A stretch of 64,000 bases of DNA from Limimaricola soesokkakensis (GTDB lineage: Bacteria; Pseudomonadota; Alphaproteobacteria; Rhodobacterales; Rhodobacteraceae): NCBI RefSeq assembly GCF_900172345.1, contig NZ_FWFY01000003.1:409142-473141 (forward strand), given 5' to 3'. This document shows, in pieces, positions 55,252 through 64,000 of the stretch. A program made the translations under genes and the position numbers. The notes beneath the pieces were generated by a model. The model was not told the DNA's origin, did no database searches, and was given only the letters and a program-made list of their open reading frames with translations. How positions within the stretch are numbered: position 1 is the first letter of the stretch; every line of letters begins with the position of its first letter.

Positions 55252-56427
55252 ATGACCGACGCCGTCATCGTATCCACCGCCCGCACACCGATCGGCAAGG
55301 CCGCCCGGGGCGCATTCAACATTACCCATGGCGCCGACATGGCCGGCCACGCCGCCCGTCACGCGGTCGAGCGCGCCGGCATCGATCCGGCGCTGATCGA
55401 AGACGCGATCTTCGGCTGTGGCTACCCTGAATACGTCACCGGCGGCAACATCGCCCGCCAGGCGGTGATCCGTGCCGGAATGCCGGTTTCGATCGCAGCG
55501 ACCACGGTGAACCGCTTCTGCGCCTCCGGGCTGCAGGCGATCGCCATGGGCGGCCACATGATCAGCCAGGAGGGCGCGAAGGCGGTCCTCGTCGGCGGCG
55601 TCGAGAGCATCTCGATGGTGCAGCCCCCCGTCCGCCACTCGCGCAACGCCTGGATCGAGGAGCACAAGCCCGAACTCTACCAAGCGATGATCGAGACCGC
55701 CGACACCGTGGCCAAGCGCTACGGCATCTCGCGCGAGGCGCAGGACGAACTGTCGCTGCAGAGCCAGATGCGTACTGCCGAAGCCCAGAAGGCCGGGCGC
55801 TATGACGCCGAAATCGCGCCGATGGAAGTGACCAAGGCCGTCAAGGACAAGGAGACCGGCGAGGTTTCCCACGTTACCGAGACCATCTCGATGGACGAGT
55901 GCAACCGCCCCTCGACCAACCTCGAGGGCCTGCAGAAACTCCAGCCGGTGCGCGGCGAAGGCAACTTCATCACCGCCGGCAACGCCAGCCAGCTCTCGGA
56001 CGGCGCCGCGGCGCTGGTGATGATGGACCGCAAGGAGGCCGAGCGCCTCGGTCTCGATATCCTCGGCGCGTTCCGCGGCTTTGCCGTGGCGGGCTGCGAG
56101 CCCGACGAGATGGGCATCGGCCCGGTCTTCGCCGTGCCGCGTCTCTTAGAGCGTCAGGGCCTCACCGTCGACGACATCGACTTGTGGGAGCTGAACGAGG
56201 CCTTCGCCTCCCAGGCCCTCTACTGCCGCGACACGCTGGGCATCGATAACGACAAGCTCAACGTCTCGGGCGGCTCGATCTCGATCGGCCACCCCTTCGG
56301 CATGACCGGCGCGCGGATGACCGGCCACCTGATGATCGAGGGCCGCCGTCGCGGCGCCAAGCTCGGCGTCGTGACCATGTGCATCGGCGGCGGGCAGGGT
56401 GCTGCCGGCCTGTTCGAGATCTACTGA
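55252..56427 (+). CDS. acetyl-CoA acyltransferase (thiolase)
   Basis: 391 residues. Catalytic C90 (NRFCASGLQ), H347 (GHPFGMTGAR) and C377 (CIGGGQG) are all present. It cleaves 3-oxoacyl-CoA to acetyl-CoA and a chain shortened by two carbons. PimB-like by context. GGGAG lies before the ATG. Confidence 0.93.
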   Translation: MTDAVIVSTARTPIGKAARGAFNITHGADMAGHAARHAVERAGIDPALIEDAIFGCGYPEYVTGGNIARQAVIRAGMPVSIAATTVNRFCASGLQAIAMGGHMISQEGAKAVLVGGVESISMVQPPVRHSRNAWIEEHKPELYQAMIETADTVAKRYGISREAQDELSLQSQMRTAEAQKAGRYDAEIAPMEVTKAVKDKETGEVSHVTETISMDECNRPSTNLEGLQKLQPVRGEGNFITAGNASQLSDGAAALVMMDRKEAERLGLDILGAFRGFAVAGCEPDEMGIGPVFAVPRLLERQGLTVDDIDLWELNEAFASQALYCRDTLGIDNDKLNVSGGSISIGHPFGMTGARMTGHLMIEGRRRGAKLGVVTMCIGGGQGAAGLFEIY

Positions 56428-56440
56428 GAAGGGGGCCGCA

Positions 56441-57637
56441 ATGGACCTGAGCTTCACCGAAGAGCAGAAGGCCTTCCGCGCCGAGGTGCGCCGCTTTCTG
56501 GATGAGAAACTGCCCAAGCGCCTTTCGGACAAGGGCCGTCTCGGCCAGCGGCTGACCAAGCAGGATTACGAGGAATGGCACGCCATCCTCAACGAGAAGG
56601 GCTGGCTCGCGGGCAACTGGCCGAAAGAGCATGGCGGCGCCGGCTGGAACGCGGTCGAGCGGCACATCTTCGAGGAAGAGACCACCGCCGCGCATGCGCC
56701 GCGCATCGTGCCGTTCGGTCTCGCGATGCTCGGCCCGGTGCTGCAGAAGTTCGGCTCCAAGGAGCAGCAGGACTACTGGCTGCCGCGCATTCTCAACGGT
56801 GACGACTGGTGGTGCCAGGGCTATTCCGAGCCGGGCGCGGGATCGGACCTCGCTTCGGTCAAGACCACCGCCGAACGCGACGGCGACCATTACGTGGTGA
56901 ACGGGCAGAAGACCTGGACCACGCTGGGCCAGTACGCGAACATGATCTTCTGCCTCGTGCGCACCTCCAAGGAGGGCAAGCCGCAGGAGGGGATCTCCTT
57001 CCTGCTGGTCGACATGAACGACCCCGGCGTCACCGTGCGCCCGATCGTGCTGCTCGACGGCGAGCCGGAGGTGAACGAGGTCTTCTTCGACAACGTCCGC
57101 GTGCCGGTGGAGAACCTCGTCGGCGAGGAGAACAAGGGCTGGACCTACGCCAAGTACCTGCTGACGCATGAGCGCACCAACATCGCCGGGGTGGGCTTCG
57201 CCAATGCCGGTCTCGCGAACCTTAAGCGGATCGCGCGGCTCGAACAGTCGGGCGGCCGCCCGCTGATCGAGGATCCGCTCTTCGCGGCGAAGATCGCCGA
57301 GGTCGAAATCTCCCTGATGGCGATGGCCACGACCAACCTGCGGGTGGTTTCGGCCGCTGCCGCCGGTCAGGCGCCGGGCGCGGAAAGCTCGATGCTCAAG
57401 GTCAAGGGCACGGTGATCCGGCAGGAGATCAACGCGCTGACCAAGCAGGCGGTCGGTCCCTGGGCGATGCCCTTCGTTTCCGAGGCGCTGGAAGCGGGAT
57501 CGAACGAGGGGCCGGTCGGCCCGTCCTACGCGATGTCTGCGACGCCGCATTACCTGAACAACCGCAAGCTCTCGATCTATGGCGGATCGAACGAGGTGCA
57601 GAAGACGATCATCGCCAAGGCGATCCTGGAACTCTGA
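56441..57637 (+). CDS. pimC: acyl-CoA dehydrogenase, pimeloyl-CoA large-subunit type
   Basis: 398 residues from MDLSFTEEQKAFRAEV. FAD/substrate blocks: GYSEPGAGSDLASVKT, GQKTWTTLGQYAN and a C-terminal SIYGGSNEVQKTIIAKAIL. The usual catalytic Glu of the YEG motif is replaced by Gly (YGGSNEVQ), as in the large subunits of two-subunit dehydrogenases. It likely works with the next gene product as a heteromer on pimeloyl-CoA-like dicarboxylyl-CoA. Confidence 0.82.
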   Translation: MDLSFTEEQKAFRAEVRRFLDEKLPKRLSDKGRLGQRLTKQDYEEWHAILNEKGWLAGNWPKEHGGAGWNAVERHIFEEETTAAHAPRIVPFGLAMLGPVLQKFGSKEQQDYWLPRILNGDDWWCQGYSEPGAGSDLASVKTTAERDGDHYVVNGQKTWTTLGQYANMIFCLVRTSKEGKPQEGISFLLVDMNDPGVTVRPIVLLDGEPEVNEVFFDNVRVPVENLVGEENKGWTYAKYLLTHERTNIAGVGFANAGLANLKRIARLEQSGGRPLIEDPLFAAKIAEVEISLMAMATTNLRVVSAAAAGQAPGAESSMLKVKGTVIRQEINALTKQAVGPWAMPFVSEALEAGSNEGPVGPSYAMSATPHYLNNRKLSIYGGSNEVQKTIIAKAILEL

Positions 57638-57647
57638 GGGGCGGGAC

Positions 57648-58772
57648 ATGAACTTCCAACTGACCGAAGAGCGGCAGATGCTGCAGGACGGGCTGCGCCG
57701 CTATCTGGGCGAAGCCGTGACGCCGCAGGCCCTCGAAGCCGCGCAGACCACCGGCATGTCGCCCGATATCTGGGCCGGCCTGTCCGAGATGGGCGTCGCC
57801 GGTGCGCTGTTCACCGAAGATCAGGGCGGCTTCGGCGGGGCCGGTTTCGACCTGATGGTGGTGTTCGAGGAACTGGGCCGCGCGGGCGCGGTCGAGCCGA
57901 TGCTCGAATTGCTGCTCGCCGGGCGGCTGGTCGCCGAGCTCGGCGACGAGACGCAGCAGGAGATCGTCGCGCAGGCGGTCGAAGGTGCGGTGCAGCTGGC
58001 CTTCGCGCATGGCGAACCGGCCAGCCGCTTCGATCTGGAGCGGGTCGAGACCCGCGCCGAGCGGAGCGGCGATGGCTGGACCCTCACGGGGCGCAAATCC
58101 GTCGTCGTCAACGGGGCGCAGGCCGATCACATCGTCGTCTCCGCCCGGACCTCGGGCGACGTCGCCGACCGCGACGGGATCAGCCTGTTCCTGCTGCCCA
58201 AGGGCACGGCGGGCATCGAAATCCGCGACTACCCGCTGAGCCAGGGCGGCCATGCGGCCGAGATCGTGCTCGACGGCGTGACGCTGCCTGCGGGCGCGCT
58301 GCTCGGCGCCGAGGGCCAGGCCTTCGAAGCGATCGAGACGGCGCAGGCCCGCGCCACCGCCGCGATCTGCGCCGATGCGCTTGGCGCGATGGAGACGGCG
58401 CGCGCGCTGACCGGCGACTATCTCAAGACCCGCAAGCAGTTCGGCCAGCCGATCGGCAAGTTCCAGGCGCTGCAGCACCGCGCCGCCGACATGCTGATCG
58501 AGATCGAGCAGGCGCGCTCGGCGGTGATCAATCTGTGCGGCCATCTCGAGGCCGACCGCGACACCCGCGAGATCCATGTCTCCGCGACCAAGCACCTCGT
58601 CGGCAAGGTTGCCCGGCTGGTGGCCGAGGAGGCGATCCAGATGCATGGCGGCATCGGCATGACCGAGGAATACGATCTCGGCCGTTTCGCGCGCCGCCTG
58701 TCGATGCTCGATCAGCGCTTCGGCGACGCGACCTTCCATCTCGGACGCTTCGTCCGGCTTCGGGCCGCCTGA
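57648..58772 (+). CDS. pimD: acyl-CoA dehydrogenase, pimeloyl-CoA small-subunit type
   Basis: 374 residues from MNFQLTEERQML. It keeps the dehydrogenase fold (SRFDLERVETRAERSGDGWTLTGRKSVV, TRKQFGQPIGKFQALQHRAADM, QMHGGIGMTEEYDLGR) but is divergent and ends soon after the GGIGMT block. Second half of the PimC/PimD-like pair; electrons go to ETF, whose beta subunit is encoded at the right edge. Confidence 0.8.
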   Translation: MNFQLTEERQMLQDGLRRYLGEAVTPQALEAAQTTGMSPDIWAGLSEMGVAGALFTEDQGGFGGAGFDLMVVFEELGRAGAVEPMLELLLAGRLVAELGDETQQEIVAQAVEGAVQLAFAHGEPASRFDLERVETRAERSGDGWTLTGRKSVVVNGAQADHIVVSARTSGDVADRDGISLFLLPKGTAGIEIRDYPLSQGGHAAEIVLDGVTLPAGALLGAEGQAFEAIETAQARATAAICADALGAMETARALTGDYLKTRKQFGQPIGKFQALQHRAADMLIEIEQARSAVINLCGHLEADRDTREIHVSATKHLVGKVARLVAEEAIQMHGGIGMTEEYDLGRFARRLSMLDQRFGDATFHLGRFVRLRAA

Positions 58773-58773
58773 G

Positions 58774-59202
58774 ATGACCGGGGAGGGGATCATCAGGGGC
58801 GAGACCGGGGCGCAGCGGCTGCTGGGCTACACGCTCGACGTGGGTCAGGGTGACGGGCGCGCGCGCTGCCACCTGCGGGTGGGGCCGGAGCACACCAACC
58901 GGCACGGCATGCTGCATGGCGGCATCGTCGCGACGATCCTCGACAACGCGATGGGCGCCACCGGCAGCCTGACCCGCGACCCCGAAGGGCGGCACCCCTT
59001 CCTGACGATCTCGCTCAACACCCAGTACCTCGCCCCCGCCTGCGAGGGCGAGGCGCTGGTGGCGGTGGGCCGGATCACCGGCGGTGGCCGCAAGCTGTTG
59101 TTCATCGAGGGCGAGCTGCGGGCCGAGGATGGCCGTCTCGTCGCCACCGCGACTGGCGTGTTCAAGCCGGTGTCGCAACCTGCGAAGGAGGGCGCGGCAT
59201 GA
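58774..59202 (+). CDS. PaaI-type hotdog thioesterase
   Basis: 142 residues. The motif NRHGMLHGGIVATILDNAMG (about 44-63) is the PaaI active-site helix with HGG and the Asp. It probably hydrolyses trapped acyl-CoAs of the pathway. It starts 1 bp after pimD and overlaps the next gene by 4 bp. Confidence 0.87.
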   Translation: MTGEGIIRGETGAQRLLGYTLDVGQGDGRARCHLRVGPEHTNRHGMLHGGIVATILDNAMGATGSLTRDPEGRHPFLTISLNTQYLAPACEGEALVAVGRITGGGRKLLFIEGELRAEDGRLVATATGVFKPVSQPAKEGAA

Positions 59203-59993
59203 GCATGGCGCGGATCGAGGATCTCGGCGACCGGCTGGTGGTGTGGAACCTCAACGCTGCTCGGCGCGGCGCGCTGACGCCGGATTACTACGCGGCGCTG
59301 CAGGAGGCGATCATGACGGCGGCCTACACGCCGCGCATCGCCTGCGTGATCCTCGCCTCCGAGGGCGGCTTCTTCTGCGCCGGCGGCGATCTGGGCGTGT
59401 TGGCCACCCGCGCGACCCAGACCGAGGCCGAGCGGCGCGGCAATATTGACCGGCTGCACGACCTGATCCGCGCCGTGATCGGTTGCCCCAAGCCGGTGAT
59501 CGCCGCCGTCGAGGGGGGCGCCGCCGGGGCCGGGCTGTCGCTGGCGCTCGCCTGCGATTTCACCATCGCCGCCGAGAGTGCCCGCTTCACCGCCGCCTAT
59601 GTAAAGGCGGGGCTGGTGCCCGATGCCGGGCTCACGCATTTCCTTACCGCCCTGCTGCCGCGCGCGCTCGCCCGGCGTATGGTGCTATTGGGCGAGCCGA
59701 TCGCGGCCGAGCGGCTGCACGGGCTCGGCGCGCTCTCCGAACTGGCGCCCGAAGGCGAGGTGTTCGAGCGCGCCATGGCGCTGGCCGACCGGCTGGCGCA
59801 GGGACCGACAGTGACGCAAGGCGAGATCAAGGCGCTGATGAACGGCGCCGCGACGGGCGATTTCTTTACCCAGCTCGATGCCGAGCGCGACGCCATGGCC
59901 CGCGCCCAGGGGACGGCCGAGGCCGCTGAGGGCATCGGCGCCTTCCTCGAAAAACGCAGCCCGGATTTCGCGAAGCTGAGGGAGAGGACATGA
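59199..59993 (+). CDS. enoyl-CoA hydratase/isomerase family (PaaG-like)
   Basis: 264 residues, crotonase fold: GGFFCAGGDLGVL (about 55-67), EGGAAGAGLSLALACD and the isomerase-type KAGLVPDAGL with Asp. The first hydratase Glu is replaced, so double-bond isomerase activity (PaaG/ECI style) is more likely than hydration. ATGA overlaps on both sides. Confidence 0.83.
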   Translation: MSMARIEDLGDRLVVWNLNAARRGALTPDYYAALQEAIMTAAYTPRIACVILASEGGFFCAGGDLGVLATRATQTEAERRGNIDRLHDLIRAVIGCPKPVIAAVEGGAAGAGLSLALACDFTIAAESARFTAAYVKAGLVPDAGLTHFLTALLPRALARRMVLLGEPIAAERLHGLGALSELAPEGEVFERAMALADRLAQGPTVTQGEIKALMNGAATGDFFTQLDAERDAMARAQGTAEAAEGIGAFLEKRSPDFAKLRERT

Positions 59994-61012
59994 TCGATCC
60001 GGTCTTCGACACCGCAGTGACCCGTGCCTATGGCACGCGGCTGCCGATCGTGGCGGGCGGGCTGATGTGGCTGTCGGACGCGTCCTATGTCTCGGCCTGC
60101 GCGCGCGCGGGCATCATCGGGTTCCTGACGGCGGCGAGCTTTCCCGAGCCCGAGGCGCTGCGCGCCGAGATCCGGCGCACGCGCGAGATGTCGCAGGGCG
60201 GCACCTTCGGGGTCAACGTTTCGATGCTGCCAAAGCTGGTGCCGGGCGAGCGCACGGAAGAGATCTTCGCGCTGATCGCCGAGGAGGGCGTGAGCTTCGT
60301 CGAGACCTCGGGGCGCAACCCCGAGCCATGGCTGCCGATACTGAAGGATGCCGGGATTACCGTGCTGCACAAGGTGCCCTCGGTGCGCTTCGCCGAGAAG
60401 GCACAGGCGGTGGGCGTCGACATGGTGTCGATCGTCGGCGCCGAATGCGGCGGCCATCCCGGCCTCGACCTCGTCGGTTCCTTCGTCAACCTCGCGCTGG
60501 CCGAGCGGCGGCTGAAGATCCCGTTCCTGATCGGCGGCGGCGTCGGCCATGGCGGGCAGATCGTCGCGGCGCTGGCGGGCGGCGCCTCGGGCGTCGTGGT
60601 CGGCACGCGCTTTCTCGTCGCCGAGGAGATCAGCGCGCATCCCGATTACAAGCGGGCGCTGTCGGGGGCGAAGGAGACCGACACGATGCTCACCATGTCG
60701 AGCGTGCGCAACACGATCCGCACGCTCAGGAACGAGACATCGGAGACGGTAGCGCGCCTCGAGGCCGAGAACCCGGAGATCGGGATCGAGGCGCTGCTGC
60801 CGCATGTCGCGGGGCGGATCGGGCGGCAGGCCTACGAGACCGGCGACGTGTCGCGCGGCATGCTCTCGGCCGGTCAGTCGCTGGGGCTCACCGGGGAGAT
60901 CGCGCCGCTGGCGGAGATCGTCGGCGGGCTCGAGGAGGAGGCGTTGGCGGCGCTGGCGCGGCTGCGCCCGGCGCCTTCGCGCGACAGGATGCAGGAGGGG
61001 ATGATCGCATGA
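59990..61012 (+). CDS. nitronate monooxygenase / enoyl-reductase-like flavoprotein
   Basis: 340 residues, FMN TIM barrel of the NPD family: PIVAGGLMWLSD, VNVSMLP, EGGHPG-type AECGGHPGLD, PFLIGGGVGHGGQIVAALAGGASGVVVGTRFL (phosphate site). In an acyl-CoA operon it may reduce or oxidise an enoyl-CoA or detoxify a side product; true nitronate activity is not implied. Overlaps both neighbours by 4 bp. Confidence 0.82.
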   Translation: MIDPVFDTAVTRAYGTRLPIVAGGLMWLSDASYVSACARAGIIGFLTAASFPEPEALRAEIRRTREMSQGGTFGVNVSMLPKLVPGERTEEIFALIAEEGVSFVETSGRNPEPWLPILKDAGITVLHKVPSVRFAEKAQAVGVDMVSIVGAECGGHPGLDLVGSFVNLALAERRLKIPFLIGGGVGHGGQIVAALAGGASGVVVGTRFLVAEEISAHPDYKRALSGAKETDTMLTMSSVRNTIRTLRNETSETVARLEAENPEIGIEALLPHVAGRIGRQAYETGDVSRGMLSAGQSLGLTGEIAPLAEIVGGLEEEALAALARLRPAPSRDRMQEGMIA

Positions 61013-62571
61013 CGAGTGCCGAGATGGCCCAGAGCCCCGAGGCCGGGACGAGGACGCGCCGGGTGCACGAGCTGATCGCCCGGCAGGCGGCCGAACGCGG
61101 CGACGCGCCGGGGCTGATCGACAGCGATGGCCGCGTGCTGAGCCATGCCGAATACCACGCCGCCATCGAGGAGATGGCCGTGCTGCTGCGCGACCGCGCC
61201 GTGGGGCCGGGCGACCGGGTGTTGATCGTCGCCGAGAACTGCGCCGCCGCGGCGTTGGCGATCTTCGCGACCTCGCGTCTCGACGCCATCGCGGTGCCGG
61301 TCAACGCCCGCATGACCGGCCCCGAGTTGGAGCGCATCACCGCTCATGCCGCGCCGCGCACGATCCTCTACACCTCGCATGTCTCGCCCGAGGCGCGCGC
61401 TCATGCGCAGGCGGCGGGTGCGGCGGAGGTCACCACCACGACCGGCAGCCTCGGCATCGCCACGGGCCCCGCCGGAGCCCCGGAGCCGGGGCCCGAGGGC
61501 CCCGAACGGGTCGCCGTGATCCTCTACACCACCGGCACCACGGGCGATCCCAAGGGCGTGATGCTGACCCATGCCAACCTGCTCTTCGCCGGCGCCTCGA
61601 GCGCCGCGATGCGCGCGATGGTGCTCGGGGACCGGATCTACGGGGCCCTGCCGCTGACCCATGTATTCGGCCTCGCCTCGATGCTGATGGCCGGCGCCTC
61701 CTGCGGCGCCTGCGTCCAGTTGGAGACCCGCTTCGCCCCCGACCGGCTGCTGGCCGCCCTGAAGGATGGCGCGACGGTGCTGCCGGCTGTGCCGCAGATG
61801 CACGCTCTGCTGATGAAGCACACGGCCTCGCTCGGGCTCGACCGGCTGGAGGGCGCGAAGCTGCGCTACGTCTCCTCCGGCGCCGCGCCGCTCGACCCGG
61901 CATGGAAGCGCAAGGCCGAGGCCTTCTACGGTCTACCGCTTCAGAACGGCTACGGCATGACCGAGAGCACGGCGGGCGTCTGCGGCACCCGCAACCCGAT
62001 CGGCACGCCCGACGTCTCGGTCGGCCCGGCGCTGCCCGGCATCGAGATCCGCATCGACCCGGCAGCGAGCGATGCCGAGGGCGTGGGCGAGATCCACACG
62101 CGGGGACCCCATGTGATGAAGGGCTACTACCGCAACCCCGAGGCCACGGCGCAGGTGATCGACGCCGAAGGCTGGCTCAAAACCGGCGATCTGGGCCGGA
62201 TCGACGCCGAGGGCCGCCTGCACGTGGTGGGCCGTTGCAAGGAGCTGATCATCCGCTCCGGCTTCAACGTCTACCCGCCCGAGGTCGAGGCGGCGCTGAA
62301 CGACCACCCCTGCGTGGTGCAGGCCGCCGTCATCGGCCGCAGCCGGGGCGGCAACGAGGAGGTGCTGGCCTTCGTGCAGTGCACCGATCCGGTGCCGGAG
62401 CCCGCGACGCTGAAAGCCCATGTCTCGGAGCGTCTTTCGAGCTACAAGCGGCCATCGAAGATCCTGATCGTGGACCGGTTGCCCGCCGCGGCGACCGGCA
62501 AGATCCTGAAACACAAGCTGCTGGGCACCTTCGCGGATCGCCTGGCCGAACTCGACGCGGAGGAGAACTGA
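61009..62571 (+). CDS. AMP-forming acyl-CoA ligase
   Basis: 520 residues from ATG 61009, overlapping the previous stop. Motifs: [11 protein letters not shown] (about 168-178), GYGMTES (about 315-321), TGDLGRID and the catalytic Lys in ATGKILKHK (about 500-508). PimA-like by place: it would load the dicarboxylic or fatty acid imported by DctPQM onto CoA. Substrate not readable from sequence. Confidence 0.88.
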   Translation: MTSAEMAQSPEAGTRTRRVHELIARQAAERGDAPGLIDSDGRVLSHAEYHAAIEEMAVLLRDRAVGPGDRVLIVAENCAAAALAIFATSRLDAIAVPVNARMTGPELERITAHAAPRTILYTSHVSPEARAHAQAAGAAEVTTTTGSLGIATGPAGAPEPGPEGPERVAVILYTTGTTGDPKGVMLTHANLLFAGASSAAMRAMVLGDRIYGALPLTHVFGLASMLMAGASCGACVQLETRFAPDRLLAALKDGATVLPAVPQMHALLMKHTASLGLDRLEGAKLRYVSSGAAPLDPAWKRKAEAFYGLPLQNGYGMTESTAGVCGTRNPIGTPDVSVGPALPGIEIRIDPAASDAEGVGEIHTRGPHVMKGYYRNPEATAQVIDAEGWLKTGDLGRIDAEGRLHVVGRCKELIIRSGFNVYPPEVEAALNDHPCVVQAAVIGRSRGGNEEVLAFVQCTDPVPEPATLKAHVSERLSSYKRPSKILIVDRLPAAATGKILKHKLLGTFADRLAELDAEEN

Positions 62572-62572
62572 C

Positions 62573-63784
62573 ATGCCCAAGGACACACACGGCCACGGCC
62601 CCGAACTCGCTCAATTCGACTGGAGCGACCCGTTCCTGCTGGAGGCCCAGCTCGACGAGGACGAGCGGATGCTGCGCGACGCGGCGCAGGCCTTCGCACA
62701 GGACAAGCTCGCCCCGCGCGTGACCGAAGCCTACCGCGAAGAGACGGCCGATCCGTCGATCTTCCGCGAGATGGGCGAGGCCGGGCTGCTCGGTGTGACC
62801 GTCGAGGAGGAGTTCGGCGGTCTCGGCGCGTCCTATGTCACCTATGGCCTGATCGCCCGCGAGGTGGAGCGCGTGGACAGTGGCTACCGCTCGATGATGT
62901 CGGTGCAGTCGAGCCTCGTGATCTACCCGATCCACGCCTACGGCTCCGATGAGCAGAAGAAGAAATACCTCCCCGGCCTGTGCTCGGGCGAGCTGATCGG
63001 CTGCTTCGGTCTGACCGAGCCTGATGCGGGCTCCGACCCCGCCGGCATGAAGACCGTCGCCAAGAAGACCGACACCGGCTACCGGCTTTCGGGCTCCAAG
63101 ATGTGGATCTCGAACGCGCCGTTCGCGGATGTCTTTGTGGTCTGGGCCAAGTCCGAGGCGCATGACGGCAAGATCCGTGGTTTCATCCTCGAGAAGGGCA
63201 TGACCGGCCTCTCGGCGCCCAAGATCGGTGGCAAGCTGAGCTTGCGTGCCTCGACCACTGGCGAGATCGTCATGGACGGCGTCGAGGTCGGCGAGGATGC
63301 GCTGCTGCCAAACGTGCAGGGCCTCAAGGGTCCGTTCGGCTGTCTCAACCGCGCGCGTTACGGCATCAGCTGGGGCGCGATGGGTGCGGCCGAGGCCTGC
63401 TGGCACGCCGCGCGGCAATACGGCCTCGATCGCAAGCAGTTCAACAAGCCGCTGGCGCAGACCCAGCTGTTCCAGAAGAAGCTCGCCGACATGCAGACCG
63501 AGATCGCGCTCGGCCTGCAGGGCTCCCTGCGTCTGGGCCGGTTGATGGACGAGGGCCGCGCCTCGCCCGAGCTGGTCAGCCTGATGAAGCGCAACAATTG
63601 CGGCAAGGCGCTCGAGATCGCGCGCCATGCCCGCGACATGCATGGCGGCAACGGCATCTCCGACGAGTTCCCGGTGATGCGCCACATGATCAACCTGGAA
63701 ACCGTGAACACCTATGAGGGCACGCATGACGTTCATGCGCTGATCCTGGGCCGCGCCCAGACCGGCCTGCAGGCGTTCTTCTGA
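62573..63784 (+). CDS. gcdH: glutaryl-CoA dehydrogenase
   Basis: 403 residues. GCDH blocks are clear: [52 protein letters not shown] and [17 protein letters not shown] with the catalytic base E382. It oxidatively decarboxylates glutaryl-CoA to crotonyl-CoA, the expected exit step for odd-chain dicarboxylates such as pimelate, and also serves lysine/tryptophan-type routes. Followed 14 bp later by etfB. Confidence 0.93.
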   Translation: MPKDTHGHGPELAQFDWSDPFLLEAQLDEDERMLRDAAQAFAQDKLAPRVTEAYREETADPSIFREMGEAGLLGVTVEEEFGGLGASYVTYGLIAREVERVDSGYRSMMSVQSSLVIYPIHAYGSDEQKKKYLPGLCSGELIGCFGLTEPDAGSDPAGMKTVAKKTDTGYRLSGSKMWISNAPFADVFVVWAKSEAHDGKIRGFILEKGMTGLSAPKIGGKLSLRASTTGEIVMDGVEVGEDALLPNVQGLKGPFGCLNRARYGISWGAMGAAEACWHAARQYGLDRKQFNKPLAQTQLFQKKLADMQTEIALGLQGSLRLGRLMDEGRASPELVSLMKRNNCGKALEIARHARDMHGGNGISDEFPVMRHMINLETVNTYEGTHDVHALILGRAQTGLQAFF

Positions 63785-63798
63785 GACAGGAGCAGATG

Positions 63799-64000
63799 AT
63801 GAAGATCCTAGTCCCCGTGAAGCGGGTGATCGACTACAACGTGAAGGTTCGGGTGAAGTCGGACGGCACGGGGGTCGACCTGGCGAACGTGAAGATGTCG
63901 ATGAACCCGTTCGACGAGATCGCGGTCGAGGAGGCGATCCGGCTGAAGGAGGCGGGTGTCGCCTCCGAGGTAGTCGCGGTCTCGATCGGCGTGAAGCAGG
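63799..64000 (+). CDS. etfB: electron transfer flavoprotein beta subunit, 3' end outside window
   Basis: The first 67 residues are seen: [19 protein letters not shown]..., [16 protein letters not shown], the EtfB start. The second of two adjacent ATG codons (63799) is chosen for its 7-bp distance from AGGAG; 63796 would add one Met. It takes electrons from the acyl-CoA dehydrogenases in this operon and from the one at 27984. Confidence 0.92.
   Translation, partial: MKILVPVKRVIDYNVKVRVKSDGTGVDLANVKMSMNPFDEIAVEEAIRLKEAGVASEVVAVSIGVKQ

Noticed and set aside
59990..61012. Calling this gene a true nitronate monooxygenase
   Set aside because: Only the broad FMN-barrel family is visible; acyl-CoA context makes the name misleading.

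Overview
The window is high-GC DNA of an alphaproteobacterium, most likely of the Rhodobacterales (Roseobacter-type). This rests on the GC-rich codon use, FNR-type boxes beside universal stress genes, a fused 2-aminobenzoyl-CoA monooxygenase/reductase, TRAP and ABC uptake operons, and dense operons with ATGA start/stop overlaps. No rRNA, tRNA, CRISPR array, insertion sequence or prophage was seen. Species cannot be named from this.

Region 1 (1-12.7 kb) is a secretion region. A Tat-targeted multicopper oxidase (cut by the left edge) lies downstream of gspE. A type II secretion set follows on both strands: gspE(-), gspL-M-C-F-I-J(+), gspG-O(-), gspK(+). No secretin (gspD) is present. Next come a membrane-anchored LuxR-type regulator, two secreted proteins with PepSY-like domains and extreme poly-aspartate tails, an AT-rich control region, and a LuxR response-regulator-like gene. 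This is the least conventional part of the window.

Region 2 (12.8-18.3 kb) is a low-oxygen/stress cluster: four double-domain Usp proteins, a lipoprotein cytochrome c and a small membrane protein. FNR-type boxes lie in the promoters. A sulfotransferase-like gene follows.

Region 3 (18.8-23.6 kb) is the conserved trio prkA-yeaH-spoVR.

Region 4 (23.6-37.1 kb) is one 14-gene operon for tryptophan/anthranilate catabolism. It encodes tryptophan 2,3-dioxygenase, 2-aminobenzoate-CoA ligase, the fused monooxygenase/reductase, beta-oxidation-like enzymes, a MarR regulator, a five-gene branched-chain-type ABC transporter, a thioesterase and a RidA-family protein. Kynurenine formamidase and kynureninase are absent.

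Region 5 (37.1-44.2 kb) has a leftward ROK regulator, VCBS-repeat protein and phosphoesterase, divergent from a xylose-type ABC transporter (xylF-H-G). Region 6 (44.3-49.1 kb) holds assorted single genes: nitroreductase-like, EEP-family plus cardiolipin synthase, a luciferase-like flavoenzyme and a YfcE-like phosphoesterase.

Region 7 (49.1-64 kb) is a dicarboxylate/pimelate-like CoA catabolic region: TRAP transporter dctPQM, an IclR regulator, then a Pim-like beta-oxidation operon running through a glutaryl-CoA dehydrogenase into etfB, which is cut by the right edge. A shared IclR-like palindrome and matching promoter elements suggest that the transporter and the catabolic operon are co-regulated.
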